From Lentibacillus juripiscarius JCM 12147 (GTDB lineage: Bacteria; Bacillota; Bacilli; Bacillales_D; Amphibacillaceae): 18,679 nucleotides of DNA. The notes beneath the pieces are model-generated. The model did not search any database. It worked only from the letters and a program-made list of their open reading frames with translations, and had not been told where the DNA came from. The stretch spans positions 1-18,679 of the forward strand of contig BBCA01000054.1 in the NCBI GenBank assembly GCA_001311805.1, given 5' to 3'. The position numbers and the translations under genes were made by a program. Of the stretch, positions 15,994 to 18,679 are shown in pieces (the stretch's first letter is position 1; each line of letters opens with the position of its first letter).

Positions 15994-17071
15994 ACGTCTT
16001 CTGTCTCTGCTCCCAAAAGGATTCCTGTGGCGCCTGTCTGCCCTTAACATTATCATGATCGCTATAGCTATCCTGCTTAGCGGCCTGGCAATCTATCAAA
16101 CAGCGTGCTTTTTGGTTGATTCGATGGGGAGTTTAGAGGGCCTGCAGCAGAAGCGTTTTAATACAACGCTGTTCCAGTATCTGCTTATTTTTGCCATAAC
16201 TATCTTCTTATCGGGCAGCCTCCTTCATTATTATTTGACGAAAAACTTATAACACCGATTAAGGACCTGATTGATGCGACGAACAGCTAAAAAGGGAAAA
16301 TATCCATCTCCTGCAGAAGAAACAGCCCAGGGAGAAGTTGGTGAACTTGTCACCCACTTCAATGGACTTGTTCGGCAGCTGAAGGCCGGTGATGAAAACC
16401 GCCAAAAAATGATCGCCGATTTATCACACGAGCTGCGGACGCCACTGACCAACCTGAACGGTTATCTTAAAGCGTTACGTGACGGGGATATGGAAGGAAA
16501 CCAAGCATTGTATGATGCCTTACACAAAGAAGCCAGACACCTGACGGATATGACCGAACAAATTGAACTGCTGAAGGAATGGGGCGATATGTCCTCTCGG
16601 GTGTACACGGAATACAATGAAGCTGATATGGCAGAAGTAATCGAACAGTGTGCAGTGATGTTTCAGTGGAAACTCGAACAAGAACAACTGAACATCCGTG
16701 TGGAGGTGGAATCTTGCAACATGTCTATCCATCGTGATGGCATTCGGCAAGTCATTAGCAACCTAATCGAAAATGCCATTTATTATTACCAGGGTGAAGG
16801 CACCATCAGCTTAAAAGGTACGTGGGTAAATGGCTATTATCATGTATCCGTCAGTGGACCAGGCGAACGAATTCCGGAACAGGACCAGGACCAGGACCGG
16901 ATATTCGAACGCTTTTATCGGGGCGATGCCGCAAGAAGCCATAAAACAGGCGGCGGCCTTGGACTGGCGATCGCCAAAGAAATTATCGAACAGCACAACG
17001 GCAGAATTGGACTGACTACTGATGCGTTTGATAATGTTTTCTGGTTCAGCTTGCCTGTTGGGCGAACCTAG
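15980..17071 (+). CDS. Sensor histidine kinase with one small extracytoplasmic loop (frameshifted)
   Basis: About 364 residues after correction. The TTG at 15980 overlaps the regulator end. Helix 1 (about 20-40) and helix 2 (about 66-86) flank a loop of only about 25 residues containing one cysteine (Cys43 in YQTACFLVD). HAMP (PIKDLIDATNQLKKGKY), HisKA (DLSHELRTPLTNLNGYL) and the ATPase domain (QVISNLIENAIYYY, DRIFERFYRGD, GGGLGLAIAKEII) follow. The frame breaks at 16241-16245 (A5) and 16283-16293; restoring A, C and A gives the clean HAMP sequence above. The ATP-lid region has a (Asp-Gln)3 run. The short loop suggests membrane or thiol sensing rather than binding of a large ligand. Confidence 0.83.
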
Positions 17072-17114
17072 GCTGTCCAACTAATAATCACCTTCGTAAG
17101 CTGAACATTGAGTT

Positions 17115-17157
17115 AAAAAGTGGTACATAAGTAAGATGTGATGTACCACTTTTTTTC
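17115..17157. terminator. Strong, probably bidirectional terminator between convergent genes
   Basis: A 14-bp perfect inverted repeat, AAAAAGTGGTACAT (17115-17128) and its complement (17141-17154), has a 12-base loop and a T run to 17157 on the plus strand. It also gives TTTTT on the minus strand. It ends the redox/two-component operon and can serve the converging Rpn gene. Nothing else is recognisable between 17158 and 17263. Confidence 0.92.
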
Positions 17158-17263
17158 GAACCTGCCATTTCATGTTTTGGGTGCTGCTGTGTAATGCAAT
17201 GAATATTTCCGACACCAACTAAAAACTCATGAGTGCTCAGAAGATGCCTGAATGGAACACAAA

Positions 17264-18412
17264 CTACTCCTGCGTTTCACAAAGCATTTTAATGATTCTT
17301 TCTTCTGGAAATCCCGTTGTTTCTGCAATCAGTCTCACTTCCATGCCTGCTGCTATAAGCTTACTGGCAATGGCTTCTTTGGCATTTTCCTCTCCCTTTT
17401 CTATCCCCTGCTCCATACCTTGCTCTATACCCTGCTTTATACCTTCTTTTTTGCCTTCCTTTTGCCTTCTTTTTTACCTTCCTTTCTCCCTTTTTCCAGG
17501 CCTTCTTTTTCCGCTGCTTGTATTCGAAGTTCTGCCTCTCGCTGGGCAGCTTCCTCATCTATTATTCGTTTTAAACGAGATTCATAAGCCAAATATTGTT
17601 CTTGCGTCATACTTAATTCTTCCCAGCTTTGGAAAGCACTGCGCAATGACTCATCCTTCATGGCTATCTCCTCCAGCTCTTGGTAAATTTTACCATAAAC
17701 CTCATCTTTTCTATGATCGACCATACCAAGCAGCATCAGCCACCTGGCCAACACATCATTCCATGGATCCAATTTATCGTCTTTCCAATCCTTTATTAAC
17801 TTGGGCATTTCGACGAAGTGTAATTCCATCACATCTGACAACATGAATTCTTCCTCATCTTCATACAAATGATAGGTTGTATGAAAGTGATCTGTTTGGT
17901 GAAACAAATTAAAATTGAGGATATTAATCGCAATAACCGGTCTCAGCTCACTATACGTCATCTTCTTTTTAAATGGCCCCCGGTATGCCCCTGACCAATA
18001 GTATATCGAGCGTTTTTACCATATCATATTGATTGGTGAATTGTATTTCCACATTAATCCGTTCGCCGGCATTCGTAATGACCAGTAAATCTGGCCTCGA
18101 CTGTTTATCCTCCGCATGTTCACCGCCCGATTCTATATTCAAGAATGAAATATCTTTAATTTGATTCCGGCCGGTTTTCTGAAGTAAAGCGTTTAAAAAT
18201 ACAATGGTGATATTTTTGTTCTTCTCATTTCCAAAAAGCTGCTTAAAAGCATAATCAACCTTTAAATCCATTAATCGCTCAAGTGATACCCGTTTTAAAA
18301 TTTTTCCTGATTCTCTCTTAGGTACCTTCTGATAGTCAGTGGGGTCTTCCATTACGGTCTTCCGTGCAAAGTAATTTGAGGATTGTTCACAAACGACTGT
18401 ATTTAGTGGCAT
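17264..18412 (-). CDS. Rpn-family recombination-promoting nuclease/putative transposase (two indels)
   Basis: PD-(D/E)XK-type nuclease, about 382 residues after correction. The N-terminus MPLNTVVCEQSSNYFARKTV leads to LERLMDLKVDYAFKQLFG, SRPDLLVITNAGERINVEIQ (Asp and Glu-x-Gln of the nuclease core) and TNQYDMV. The frame then shifts at an A5 run (18013-18017); one A fewer gives KRSIYYWSGAYRG. MTYSELRPVIAINILNFNLF and PWNDVLARWLMLLG follow. The tail is a Lys/Glu/Gln-Gly repeat (17395-17505) broken by a second indel at 17460-17463, then IASKLIAAGMEVRLIAETTG. The ATG at 18412 has AAAGGA 9 bases upstream. Members cleave DNA and promote RecA-independent recombination, and are often multicopy and mobile-looking. 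Confidence 0.83.
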
Positions 18413-18436
18413 TTCAACACATCCTTTATCTTGTTT

Positions 18437-18545
18437 AGGCGAGAAGACCCCCACCTCAAGAAATGTGAAGGGGGGAACCCCAGTGAGTAGGTGGGGGATG
18501 AATCGCCTTCGGACAAGGGATGGCTTTAGCCATCTCAATTGTCCG
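18437..18545. other. Two consecutive strong hairpins upstream of the Rpn gene
   Basis: Hairpin 1 pairs AGGCGA (18437-18442) plus CCCCCACCT (18448-18456) with AGGTGGGGG (18489-18497) plus TCGCCT (18503-18508). Hairpin 2 pairs CGGACAA (18510-18516) with TTGTCCG (18539-18545), and GATGGCT with AGCCATC across a TT tip. No frame here looks like protein. Dense imperfect stems of this kind are typical of IS200/IS605-type ends and their overlapping guide RNAs, or of the 5' leader of a structured mRNA. Identity unproven. Two smaller palindromes follow, at 18561-18578 and 18586-18603. Confidence 0.5.
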
Positions 18546-18612
18546 ACCGATTGGATCACAGGTGTCTTTCAAAACACCCCATTCACCTTATTACAAAATA
18601 AGGAACAAATGT

Positions 18613-18661
18613 TTGCCTACCTTAGAATAAAATGATATAATAGTAGACACTATAGGGGGTG
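18613..18661 (+). promoter_or_regulatory. Sigma-A promoter and ribosome binding site of a gene leaving the window
   Basis: TTGCCT (18613-18618), a 17-base spacer and a perfect TATAAT (18636-18641, preceded by TGA) are followed by GGGGGTG (18655-18661). This is the best promoter in the window. Confidence 0.65.
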
Positions 18662-18670
18662 AATAAACTA

Positions 18671-18679
18671 TTGGTCCAC
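18671..18679 (+). CDS. Possible start of a plus-strand gene, truncated by the window end
   Basis: TTG GTC CAC (Met-Val-His) lies 9 bases after GGGGGTG and about 30 bases after a perfect -10 box. Only three codons are visible, so the product cannot be called. IS200/IS605 TnpB (OrfB) proteins often begin in a similar way and the preceding hairpins would fit, but this is only a guess. Confidence 0.35.

Noticed and set aside
17229..17846. 205-codon plus-strand frame rich in Pro, Leu and Ser
   Set aside because: It is the antisense shadow of the Rpn coding repeat and has no family resemblance.
739..18017. Mass pseudogene formation
   Set aside because: Indels are nearly all homopolymer undercalls and hit essential-looking and accessory genes alike, with no other sign of decay; eight genes are intact. 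Error is the simpler explanation, though unproven.
18413..18559. N-terminal extension of the Rpn frame through the hairpin region
   Set aside because: The extra residues are a translation of palindromic DNA, and a well-spaced ATG with AAAGGA is at 18412.

Overview
The window looks like chromosomal DNA of a low-to-moderate GC, probably halotolerant, Bacillaceae-type Firmicute (Virgibacillus/Lentibacillus/Oceanobacillus-like). The reasons are strong AGGAGG-type ribosome binding sites, some TTG and GTG starts, OpuC osmolyte-transporter genes, a GbsR-type regulator, HssRS-like sensor proteins and U-tailed hairpin terminators. The genus is an inference.

Layout. (1) 1-153 is a GC-rich tandem repeat. 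(2) 221-8463, minus strand, is a compatible-solute module read right to left: an OpuC-type ABC importer (opuCA, opuCB, opuCC, opuCD), a CocE-family esterase, a GbsR-type regulator, a BKACE (DUF849) 3-keto-acid cleavage enzyme, L-carnitine dehydrogenase and a hotdog thioesterase, ending at a terminator. Together these would import carnitine, perhaps hydrolyse carnitine esters, oxidise carnitine to 3-dehydrocarnitine, cleave that with acetyl-CoA to acetoacetate plus betainyl-CoA, and release glycine betaine. A near-identical operator-like word lies in front of both opuCA and gbsR. (3) 8734-13003, minus strand, holds an HssRS-like two-component system followed by an MMPL/RND-type exporter. A direct repeat resembling the HssR box lies just before the exporter. 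(4) 13282-17071, plus strand, is a tight operon: a seven-helix membrane protein of unknown function, CcdA, a membrane-anchored ResA/TlpA-like thioredoxin, an OmpR-type response regulator and a histidine kinase, closed by a strong terminator. (5) 17264-18412, minus strand, is an Rpn-family PD-(D/E)XK nuclease with Gly-Lys-Glu repeats in its tail. (6) 18437-18679 has strong nested hairpins and a good promoter and start codon of a plus-strand gene cut off by the window edge.

Quality caveat. Ten of the eighteen complete genes are interrupted by single-base indels (about 22 sites). Nearly all fall in short homopolymers, nearly all are missing bases, and conserved protein continues in the next frame each time. 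I read this as uncorrected long-read assembly error rather than mass pseudogene formation, so each broken gene is given as one full-length CDS with its shift points named. No rRNA, tRNA or CRISPR array was seen.
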